Source: Lophium mytilinum (Eukaryota; Ascomycota; Dothideomycetes; Mytilinidiales; Mytilinidiaceae). From it: DNA of 64,000 nt. The DNA lies in contig MU004189.1 in assembly GCA_010093605.1 (NCBI GenBank), positions 875,834 through 939,833 on the forward strand, read 5' to 3'. The translations under genes and the position numbers were made by a program. Below are positions 45,951 through 56,364 of the stretch, piece by piece (position 1 is the first letter of the stretch; each line of letters opens with the position of its first letter). A model generated the notes under the pieces. It did not search any database and was not told the DNA's origin. It saw only the letters and a program-made list of their open reading frames with translations.

Positions 45951-48900
45951 GGAGAATGGAGAAAGAGAAACGAGAAAACTGGACAAATGAGACTCTGCAG
46001 CTGTTCTTGTATACATGAAAAGCCACTAGTCAATCCTTTCACAAGTTGCTATTACGAGTCACATATCACGAGATAGCAAAGCCTACAGTGCGAGGGTATA
46101 GTCGAGCTGGTATTGGGAGCCGCAGAAGCTGAAACGCTTGTGAAATGCCTACCACCGGTTTTGTGCTCACGAAACCGTTCTGTGATGGCCCAACAGGAAA
46201 GTCAAGGCGCGAGGGGGTTTGGACAGGTAGTCATTGATTGAGGGCAAGGGCTGAGGTCAGCGCATCGCTCCTGCCACCCCGGAATCGGGAAATATGTGAT
46301 CCGTACCTAGCATTACTTTTCTGGTGGCCCTGGAGTGGAGAGACCCACCTCTCGTACATCACAGCAAACCATTGGCATCAGCACCGCGATTGGATTCAAA
46401 CGGCAGCGCGGCCCAGAATACGAGGTGAGGCAATCAACCATGGAACGAGGCGAACGGGGTCACATGCATATATGCAAGCGGTACAGTCTCGACCTTGCGT
46501 TGATTGCTACCGCTACTTAGGATCTGCATCCTGGGCATCCTGGCATCTGCCGTGTTGACGTCGATTCAACAACGGTCTCGTGACCGTACAATGGGCATCT
46601 ACGCGTGTATCCCGTCGTGGCAATGGTCGTTAGCTCGCTCGTCGCGGCTGTCACATCGCACACAGGGGCAGCATCCACGCCCCATTGGCAGAGCGGCGGT
46701 GATGGGCTACACGCTTCTGGCATCGCGGGGCCAAATGCGTCGGCCAGCAGCGGCCTCACATCGCACAGGATCACCCAAAGATCGACGGCGCCCTCCAAAG
46801 CCAAAAGGAACCTCCCTCAGCCCGCAGCTCGGTGCCACAAGCGTCCAGCCACTGCACGCCCCGGTTGCACCCTGCGGGAGCGACACCACGGCAGTCACTC
46901 AAGCCAACGAGCGTTTGCGGAGGCACTGCACACCCCTGCGCCGCATCCTGTGCTCCATCGCCGTCGACTGCCGCTAGAAGGACTCAAATACGCGACCGTA
47001 ACGATGTAGACATCCGCGACTCGCCAGGGCCCGTGGTGACGAAGGGCGACGTGCTCGTCGGAGAAAAGGCCCGACGAGATGTGTAATGGCCTGACCAACG
47101 GCACAGGAGCGGTGAAGGGCCGCTTATCACGGTTGTCATGGGTCCATGGATCTGAGAATGAAAATGAAAGAATGTTGGAGGAGACTTGCCAGGGTGTTGT
47201 CTGGGACGTTTGATTTTCCACAACAACCGCAGGGGTGGCACAGCGGTGGTTATCTGTTCTGGGACAGCAGAGCGTTACAGTATGGGAGAGCTTCTGGAAA
47301 AGGAATCCGAATCTTGCCAAGGCCCAGGCTGCATCGGAGCTTTTTACCCACTTGCGCTGGGCTGAGGTCGGTGCCGAGTCCACGTGGTGACAGCGTGAAA
47401 AGACGGGGGCGCCGCTGTCTGAGCTTCGCGAAATGGCCTCACAGCCTTGGGGCGTTTGATACGCGCGAAATGGCACCATGGCCACTACTCCAGGGCACCT
47501 CGCCGTCTGTCGCAAGCTAGAACCGGAGGCCTGTACGATGGGCGACGGTTGACATCACAAATCTCGATTCATCTGGACTACCAACGGCTGGATATCTCAA
47601 TCATCTTCATCCGTGCCGCGCAGAGGCCGGATTCCGGGCGATCATTGAATCAAGCAGCGTGGCGTCTGGCCAAGCACCGACTGGCGAGCCAGCAGCCTGG
47701 AGAGTGCAAAAGCGTTCCCGCGCGGTGCATGATGTGCACTCTGCTGCATCATCGCGATACGGCGACTCTGCGATGGACAATGCGGCCTGTCAGCTCGGTG
47801 GCCTGTCAGTGTCAGGCTCTGAGCTCGCTGAGTGGCCGCACGACGGGATATTCGCAGCAAGGGAGCCCGTGTCGTCGATAACAATTTGCAACGACCAGAT
47901 CGGCTGATGCCTTTCCTGACTCGGCGCCATGGCGGCCCAATCTCGATGCGAATTCCAGTGCCGCTGCGCCGGTTGTGAGGCGGGCAGAGGCTGAAAGCAG
48001 GGTCGCAGTTCGCTCAAACGTCTTCACATTGCATCAGGGCACGCTCGGTGCCGCGTCCAGAACAGACAGCCCACGAGGTCACAGACAGCGATACCCAAGC
48101 TGGGCCCCAGGAAGACCCAGGCAAGAGCAGCAGCAATCCCGGGAGCGCTCCGTCTGTGGTGCATGCGAGGCGGACAGACGTTGGGCGCCCACGCGACGGC
48201 TATCATAGGGGCAGGGCGCGCGAAGGGCATGGCCGTCGTCTGCAGGGGCTTGGCGTCGAGGATCGGAGTGTCTCCTGTTAGCGGCCGGATGCTGGGGGAT
48301 TGTCGTGAGTGGCACTGGAGGCGGCGCACTGGTGGCAGGTTTGGAGACACGCTGGACCGCGGGAGACACTCTTGGTGGACACGCTGCGCTTGTCCGTCAG
48401 CAGTTTGACATGGAGCCAAGACCGCACTTCACGGCTAGTATGCAGCCACTCGCCAGCGATCTCCAGTCGTGACCTCGGGATGTCTCTCTCGTCACATCAA
48501 CACCAGCCCAGCTTTTCCGCCAGGCGGGCCTCTACCCCAAACCTTTGCCGCGCTACGCACACGTCGGAGGCCCACTGAGACCTGCGACCCGCCTCCAACG
48601 CCTGCCGCCGTGAGGTCCCGCTGAAGTTCCCGCTGAAGTCACGGCCGCTGGCCACACGTTTTGCACGGCTGCGAGTACGACATCGTCTGAGTCGCCGAGT
48701 GGCCACGGGACTGCGACGCGATTCGACCAAGCTGGCGATTCACGCTGGGTGGCGAGCTGCCTCGTCGCTGTTTCGCGCTTGGACGACTGCTGTGCTGCCG
48801 GCGAGGGCGCGCGCTGGCGAATGCGAAGATGCGGTGCTGGGAGCGACCCCTGCGCACAAATAGGCCGGAACTCGGCCGTGGCTTCTCGCGCGCGTCGATT

Positions 48901-49379
48901 TTGATGGTTGGTGGCTCTGGCTTCTGGCTGCTCTGGTGTCGCTCGGGCGGATGCATGTCGTCGCAGCGGTCACGACGGGAGGCGTTCGGACGGTCACGGA
49001 CGTCACGGAGGCCATGGACGATCGAGGCAGACGGAGCGGTTGATGTGGCATGTGTGGACTGTCGCTGGGGGCTTTCTGGACTGCCACTTCTCTCGAACTT
49101 CGGTACTTGCTACCTCTGGCGCCTTTCCTGGCACATTAGCACGCCGGTACCTGTTACTGGCGGTAAACGTGGCAGCTTCACTGTTTGTAGCGGTTCGGGC
49201 GGCATCAACGTCGTCGCGTGGGAGCCGGTCCCGCAGCAAACCACAGTTACAGCACCAGTAGAGCGCCTCGTCTGCGCTTCACAATCGACAGCCAGCCCGT
49301 TTGGGACGAGCAGCCCCGCTCTGCCTCGCACTGGAGACACTGGCAGGGGCTGGCGTCTAGGAGTGGAGTCCTTGGCATG

Positions 49380-49960
49380 GATGGGCATCTAGAGCTGCAT
49401 GCATGGATGGGCATCTAAGAGCTGGCATGGACATTTAGCCAGTCGCACTGGTTGATGGCCGTAGGCATCTCCGAGTCGTCGCATGGGCATCTACGAGTCG
49501 CAGCTCTGGCAGACTGGCATCACTATGCGAATGCGAGCAGTGGCATTAGAGTCAGTAGTGGCATCAAAGTCGAGAAGTGATGTTACAGTCCAAGCTCCTC
49601 TTTCTTGTGTGGATGAATGGAGAACGAAAAACTCGAGGAGCCAGCACGCATCTGAGTCCCCGTGGTGGCATCAAGCTCTTTTGGAGAGGAGCTACCACTG
49701 GCATCAAGCTGTTTCAGAGTCCTAGCAACAGCTGGCATCAAGCTCTTTTGGAGGCCCTACAGCTGGCATCAAGTTGGAGGACCAACCACACAGCACCCGG
49801 CTGCCACCAAACACCAAACTACATGCCCTCGGGCTGGCATCTAGTTCCTCGACTACTTACATACTACCTAGGTGCTCAAATTGTGGTACGCTCCTAGGCC
49901 ACCACGCTGGGAATCAGTTGGCTCAGTTGGCACTACCTCAGCTACTGGCATCCGCTCCGG
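49380..49960. repeat. GGCATC-based degenerate repeats
   Basis: The hexamer GGCATC recurs about a dozen times. Between 49667 and 49790 a unit of about 31-34 bp (GGCATCAAGCTCTTTTGGAG-like) is repeated four times with starts near 49667, 49700, 49734 and 49765. Elsewhere the repeat is looser (GGGCATCTA). Confidence 0.7.
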
Positions 49961-50808
49961 GCACTGCTCCTGGCACTACCTCACTAGCATCTCTCCTCCG
50001 GCGGGCATAGCAGTGCTCTAGCACCAGCTCTAGCATCTTCAAGTGCCGGGCCTGCACGCCCCTTGCTCGCATGGCTGCGCTACGCTTTCCAGGACCCGCC
50101 GCCCTGGATTCTCGCGCCCACACTGAGTCGCGCACCCCTCTACACTTACTCAGACTCACCTCGTTCAGCCTGCCCTGCTGCTGCCCACGACTCCTTCGCA
50201 TCCCGATCTAACTGCCCCCATCCCTCTCCACGCTCCCACTCGCTGCCCAGCTGCGCTCATCATAGCCCCCGACTGCAGCTCGCCCCTCGCTGTTTACTTC
50301 GGTTCTGCACGCCCCGGCGCGCGAGCCTCCAGTGCGCCTCCGCCCGGCTGACCCTGCTCGCTTCATCGTCCGCCATCGACGCCATTTGCCCGCCCTGGGC
50401 CCAGCGCCTCAGATTTGGCCTGCTCCGCTGCGAGCACCCACTGGCTCCCACTCCTCCCACGGGCTCCGCATCACTCTCCAGGGCTCGCAACGCCCTGTTC
50501 CAGCTGTCCAGGACCGTCCCCGGCTCCATGGTAAGGACGACGACGCTGCGTCAAGGCTGCTGGACCGCATCCTGACCCTGCCGGCCCCTCCTGCCTCACC
50601 TCCAGTGCTCTCCACCGCCCTCCTCTGCCGTTCCCGTGCCTACCCACTCCCTCTGCCCAGCGATGACGCCGCCGTCCCTCTCCCATTGCCGTGCCCAGCT
50701 CTGACTCTACCTCGGCCTCACCACAGGGCTCCGCTGAGCCACTTGCCTCAGACTCGTGTTTGTCTGACCCAGCAGCCGCATGGCCTGAGCGGTCATTGAG
50801 CCCTTAAC

Positions 50809-53800
50809 ATGGAAGCCGGAGATCCAGACGCTGCGCTGCAAAAGCGCCCTCGTCTGGGCTCACTCACTCCCCATCACCACGGCGGCCCGCTGTATCATTC
50901 TGCTGGTCTCCCTCCGCCGCACCACCCCCAAAGGCCTCACCCTCTGTCTCAGGCGCCCTCGCCGCCAAATCACTATCCACCGCACAGCCTGCCGCCCCCC
51001 ACGCCCTCCTACCTGCCGCCGCATCCCGCAACCTCTTTCGACGCATCCCGCGCTCTTCCAACGCCCTCACCCCTCACCCAGCGGCCCAACCATGGTCCTC
51101 CCGTGAGCCTCCCCCCGCGGTCGTACTCCCAGGACTCAGCATACCAGGCCCGCCCTCCCGGGACACCCACCCAGCTTGCGCCCGCAGACCCGCATCGCCG
51201 CTCCATTGCCAGCAGTGAAGGCCATCATCCTCCTACCCCAATGGATCATGGACCTCAACCGCATCAACCCATGTGGCAGCCAATGCCATATGGCCACCAC
51301 CCGAACGGCATGCCTCCTGGTGGGATGCCTCCCAACGGCTTGCCCGCCGGCTTGCCGAATGGCAACACCATTACCAGCCCGCAGGAACAGTATGCCCCGC
51401 AACCCATGTCTTCTAACCAAATATATCCGCCCGGCGATGTCGGACAGTACAACCAGTCTGCCTCATATGGCCCCTCCAGTTCCCAATATGGTGCCATGAA
51501 ACGGAAACAAGTCCGGGCTACTCAGGTACGCGCTTTGGACGACGTTGCTCTATTATAACCTCTAACACAGTAGTAGGCGTGTAACAACTGTCGCGCACGG
51601 AAACAGAAATGTGACGAGCAGAGACCGTGTTCGTTCTGCAAAGACAATGCGTACGAGTGCGCGTATAAAGATGTGCCGGTCCCAAAGTAGGTCTCTCGCT
51701 ACCCCTCTTTAAATCTAGTAAGTGAACTAATGCGCCAAAGACAAGACCGCACCATGCGGGAAGTTCTCGATGTCATGACACGCCTTGCTGACAAGGTTGA
51801 TAACCTGGATCGAGAGATGAAGAGACGGTTACCCAAGCAGGAGCCCAGTAGCAGTGCCGTCTCGCCCGAGTATAACTCTCCCGTACATCCGCTGGATCCA
51901 GTGAACAATTACGGGCGCACTATTGCAACTCGGGCTCCTTCAGAAATGACCAGTCCAGCCAGCACACCAGCAATGCCTGGTCCGTCCCATGATCCGATGA
52001 GACACAACTCTGCCATCGGAGGCCCCATCAAGATGGAAAGTGCAGTCGACAGAACGCCGCAAGTAGTCGCATTTAGGGGAGACCCGTCCCCTGCCACCAT
52101 GGAAGAGTCGGCTCCCGGATTGGAAGATGCATTGCCAGCGGACCACACGACGCCGGCTCACAAGCTGCTCGATGTTTGGCCATCGATGCAACCCTTCTAC
52201 GAGCACACAGGCGTCGAAAAGTCGAATACCAACTACCCATTGGAACTCGAAGAGAGACGCGGCTTGCTACGAATTTACGGGAAAGGCCAAGGGACTGATC
52301 TTAACGACGGTGCCCAAGCGCCGTCGAGCCCTGCTAACAGCAGTAATGGGGAGGTGCAAGACTCGTCGCCGTCCCCTCGCGAAGGCCTATGGGGAACAGG
52401 GTTTACGGTTGGGTCTCCGCCAGATTATCGCCAATCAATCGGCCCGTCTACCCCAGGAGGGGGAGTCACATCCGACTGGAGTAGCAGAAGTAACATAGGC
52501 GGCCAAAACCCGGATGGATTATTAAAACTGGACGTTGAGACGGTACGCAGCCTGCACAAAAGCTACCTACAGAATATGGACATTCTACATCCGTTCCTGG
52601 ACAAGAGGCGGCTGGCCAAGATGGTGGATAATTTCATGCATTGGTATAGCCCCGACGTCAAAACCTCCTATTCTCCTGTATACGGTGGTGTACCTAGTCA
52701 CGTTGCGCCGAATGAGCGTTTCGCTGGCCAGAAGAGGAAACGGTCAAGCAACCATGGCGACCCAGAAACCGGAGCCTATAACTCAAACAGACGGCCTCCT
52801 CCTGAGCGCTCGATCGGCAACGCCATTGTGCTCTTGGTGCTTGCCCTGGGGAAAGTTTGCGAGCACAGGAAAGTGTTGCCAGGGCCCACAGGCGAGATCC
52901 CGAGTCCTGTCGACACAATGCGATCACCAGGAGGCATGAATGTGACAATGGGCGGGAGCCCGCATTCGGATAGGTTTCATTATGCTCAGAGAACTCATCC
53001 ATCCCAGGACAGCAATGCGAGTAACATCGACATTCTACCAGGACTAGCCTATTACGCATATGCAACGGACATCCTAGGAAACCTCCATGGCGGGAACGAA
53101 GTAGCTCACGCACAAGCCTTCCTCCTTGCTGGATTGTATATGGGCCAGTACGTTCGAGTGTTGGAAAGCTGGAGCTGGATTAACACGGCGTGTCGGGTGT
53201 GCCTGATCTTAGTGAAGAAGGATGAGAAGAACCTCGGGCTGCATCCTGAGCCCAAGCTGAACAGCATTGATGCCTACAAGCTGAATCTGCTCAAGTGCGT
53301 GTATTGGACGTGCCTACAATTAGAAAGGTGAGCGAGTAAAGATTCCAACTTTTGAATGGGGCATAGCTAAGACGCGAAACAGTGATATTTTAGCTGAACT
53401 GAGTACCCTGCCACCAAGCGGTATATCACGATACCAGGCGGTCGTTAGTCATCCCACGGGCGTCTACGAAGAGATGCCCATGGAGATCGGAGAGGACGAG
53501 AACTTGACGTGGTACTACTACTCTGCTCAGATTCATTTGCGTAAGATTTTGAACGACGCACATAAGCAGCTCTATACAGTCCACAGTAAGCTGAAGTACT
53601 GCCCCCGTGAAATCTATGTTACTGATTCGTTTGTAGAACCAGCCGAAGAAGCAAAGCGAGATGTGAGATGGGCTGGCCATGTCCCAAACACACTCGAGAT
53701 ACAACTCCAACAATGGAGAGAAGTCCTACCGCCACAGCTGCAGTGGAACGACAATGATCCGCCCGCTACCGACATAAATAACGCTCGAATGCGCGCCAAG

Positions 53801-54444
53801 TACTACGGCGCGAGGTACATTGTCGCACGGCCGTTCTTGTACATTGGTGTCCACAAGATGGATCTTCCCCCTTTGGCCTGCGACTCATCACAGATTGGTT
53901 CACCCTCAACTCCTGCTACGCCAGACCAAGTACAGGCACAGAGGAACATGCTAGTGGAGTTCAACGCCGAGCAATTGCGACTGATCGAGGTCTCGAAACG
54001 GTGTGTTGAGGCTGCTATACAGAGTACTGTTGCATTTGATCGAGTAGGGGTCGATCCGTCGATCCCGTGGAGGCTTGGTGACAGCGACCACATTCCCGAG
54101 CGGTTCATTGTTACTAACATCTTTGGTACTGCGCATGCGTAAGTTTTTCGTAGCACGCCTCGCGTTCGTCCGACTCGGTTCTAACTCCTCGTAGGCAATT
54201 TGGAAATGTGTTGGTCCTTGCAGCTGTCTACAAATCCCGCCTTCGGACGGCAGTAGGACTTAGTAAAAGCACCGTGGACGCTCTGCTACTAAGAACGATC
54301 AAGGTCCTACGACGTCTGGCACCTAACTCTCCACCACTGAAGATCGACGCTCAGATTCTGGAGAACACTCATAAGTTCGTCAACGGCGAGAAGCGAGACG
54401 ATTCAATGTCAAGTGTCAGCTTTACGGGATCCGTAAATACGTAG
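50809..54444 (+). CDS. Zn(II)2Cys6 transcription factor with fungal-specific regulatory domain
   Basis: Six exons (50809-51525, 51577-51686, 51741-53327, 53383-53585, 53637-54138, 54195-54444) encode 1122 residues. A Pro/His/Ser-rich N-terminus of 239 residues precedes the zinc cluster, which is encoded mainly by a 110-nt second exon: cysteines at 241, 244, 251, 257, 260 and 267 (CNNCRARKQKC, then PCSFC) with C-x2-C-x6-C-x5-C-x2-C-x6-C spacing. A short coiled coil follows (about 278-305, TRLADKVDNLDREMKRR), the usual dimerisation element. The middle-homology region spans about 480-900 (LHPFLDKRRLAKMVD, NAIVLLVLALGKVCEHRK). Intron 4 (53586-53636) is 51 nt and free of stops. Target genes are unknown. 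The very long, ORF-poor upstream region suggests complex control. Confidence 0.92.
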
Positions 54445-56364
54445 CTGGCACCTCTTCTCGATATCCACCAACTGCTTGCGCCGCCACTAAGAGCAATGTT
54501 TGACTCGATTCGATCGTCGCCCAGTTGCGCTCAAATACGCCGGCTTCTAAGTCGATCTATATCAGGATCTTCAACGATCTACCAACACTCTACCAACTCC
54601 AATTTGCATACACCACGTTTTTCAGGATCTATCCTATCGCATTTGTCGTTCCATATATACCCAATCCGTAAACGGAAGCATACTACGGGGGCGGCTATCT
54701 GTTATCGAGCGCTGCATATTGCCAGCTTTTGCATCGCATCTTCACCCTTTTCCCACTGCTGCGTTCCTTGAACGCCCATCGTTCCGCCTTTCTCCCGTCC
54801 TTGGCCGCGCCACCCTCATTAGGCGCAAACGAGAAAATTGAACCGCCTTACAAGCCAGCAACCTCTACCTTTTCGTTTTTTTTCTCTTTTTTAGTCGAAT
54901 CTCGTTAACGGGCGTCGGCCCTTGCATCTCGGGATTGGTACTTCCAGAAACTTTGAATCAACATTTGGTGGCTAGCGCTCGTATATTCAACAGCATTTTT
55001 ACCGGAGTTGCTTGTGGCTTTTTTGAGCCTTTTCTTTTCCAAGCTACCCGCTCTCGTAAGAAGGATGGGTATCGCGATTATGCAGGCGTACTGCGCGGTG
55101 GGTACGACCGTCCTGGGTCTGGGGGTCTCGGGTTGTGGAACTCCCTCTTACGGGACCCTTCTGTCTTCCTAAAGCTGGGTTGGCGCTTTGTGGATCTCAC
55201 ACCTCCTTGGTGCATCAAATCACCTCTAGAGAATGTGGACTGCGCCTCCCGCTCCGCAGCGATCGATTCTGCGAAATCGTCCCTGTCTTCGGTATTTCCT
55301 GCGTCGGACCCGGTGGACGGTTTGGCTTGGTGGCTCTGCGGATCCGCCTGGCGACTGTTATGTTATTCTACGCGATCTTTCTGGTTCTGACGGCTATACA
55401 TTTACATTTAACGAATTGCTCCACTCGGGTCGATGCTTGGGGAGAAGAGGGGTAGAGACTGGCGGGGTTTTGTAATTCGGAGATATGAGCACGGGAGAGG
55501 AGGGGTTGTGTGCCACATGATATCATGCCGGCAGTTTTGAGCGAGAGGGGAGAGTCTGGGGAGTAGTGGGGTAGCTGTGCTGTAGAATTGATGATGAAAG
55601 ATGAGGTTCTATCTAGTTGTTGCTTCTGTGCATTGGGTGTGTGGTGATGTTTGAATGACTGTCCCTGGGAGTAAAAATTGAATGGGTGTCAGGCCTAATA
55701 ACTTCGCGTAGATAGGATAAGAGGGCTTAGTGGAATGCTCATTTTTTAGGTCTAAGAATTAGCCGTCATAGCTTTCAAGCGTCTTGCACAGAAATTTTGT
55801 AGTTAAGAAGGCGTTGACCTAAAGGTTAAGATGAAAATAAGGGTGATACTACAACACCATCGTTTCAATAATAAACCTTCCCCTCATTCCTTTCGAGAAG
55901 TCTAAGATATAAAGTAGTCCTGGCGTGTAAAATATGCCAGGCTCGCAACGCACATCCAGCAATGTTCATCCAGCAACGCACATCCAGCAACGCACATCCA
56001 GCAACGCACATTCAGTAATGTCTATCACTATCGTCACTGAACCTGGCATATAAGAATGCCAGGTTCACACGCATCCGGCAACGCTCATCCAGCAACATAG
56101 ATCCGATCCTGGCATGTTTGCATGCCAGGATAGTAACGTGCATCCGGCACCACACTAGGGGGATAACGACATGTGACTACTCCATTCTACCATTCATTTG
56201 ATTCGCTTTTTAAACAGACAGAAAGGCACAAAGCTCCCCATCCACCGAATTCAGCAACCAGCCATTCGCATCACTCGTTCGCCTCGTGGTCGAGACAGGT
56301 CTTAGACACTAATTACCACGTGTCTGCAGCAACAACACGGCCATCATGCCCCCCCACCCAACAC
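54445..56364. other. convergent intergenic region, Zn2Cys6 gene / alpha-COP
   Basis: This 1.9 kb stretch has no recognised gene; the ORF of 151 codons at 54935-55390 overlaps two others and has no family. The right part contains a hairpin and 14-bp repeat array. Confidence 0.5.
55919..56150. repeat. three-hairpin array with 14-bp direct repeats
   Basis: Inverted repeats with CCTGGCAT/ATGCCAGG arms occur at 55919-55941 (imperfect), 56040-56065 (10-bp perfect stem, 6-nt loop) and 56107-56130 (10-bp perfect stem, 4-nt loop). Between the first two, a 14-bp unit (CATCCAGCAACGCA) is repeated about four times with small changes; single variants occur after the second and third hairpins (CATCCGGCA). 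Confidence 0.85.

Larger units (their letters stand above)
45210..50808. other. 5.6 kb GC-rich gene desert upstream of the Zn2Cys6 gene
   Basis: Many overlapping ORFs of 60-200 codons occur on both strands, but none shows family similarity, coherent splicing or a codon pattern that excludes the others. The region carries a 65-bp tandem duplication at 45822-45950 and GGCATC repeats at 49380-49960. The last kilobase is very rich in C and T and may be the transcription factor's leader. Confidence 0.5.

Noticed and set aside
47146-49418. Several 100-200-codon ORFs on both strands
   Set aside because: They overlap in multiple frames in GC-rich DNA and none has a recognisable domain, signal or splice partner.
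50063-50575. 170-codon Ser/Pro/Arg-rich ORF upstream of the Zn2Cys6 gene
   Set aside because: Compositional product of a CT-rich leader; overlapping ORFs of equal quality exist in other frames.
55944-56030. CRISPR-like array
   Set aside because: The 14-bp repeats are contiguous without unique spacers, and the host is a fungus.
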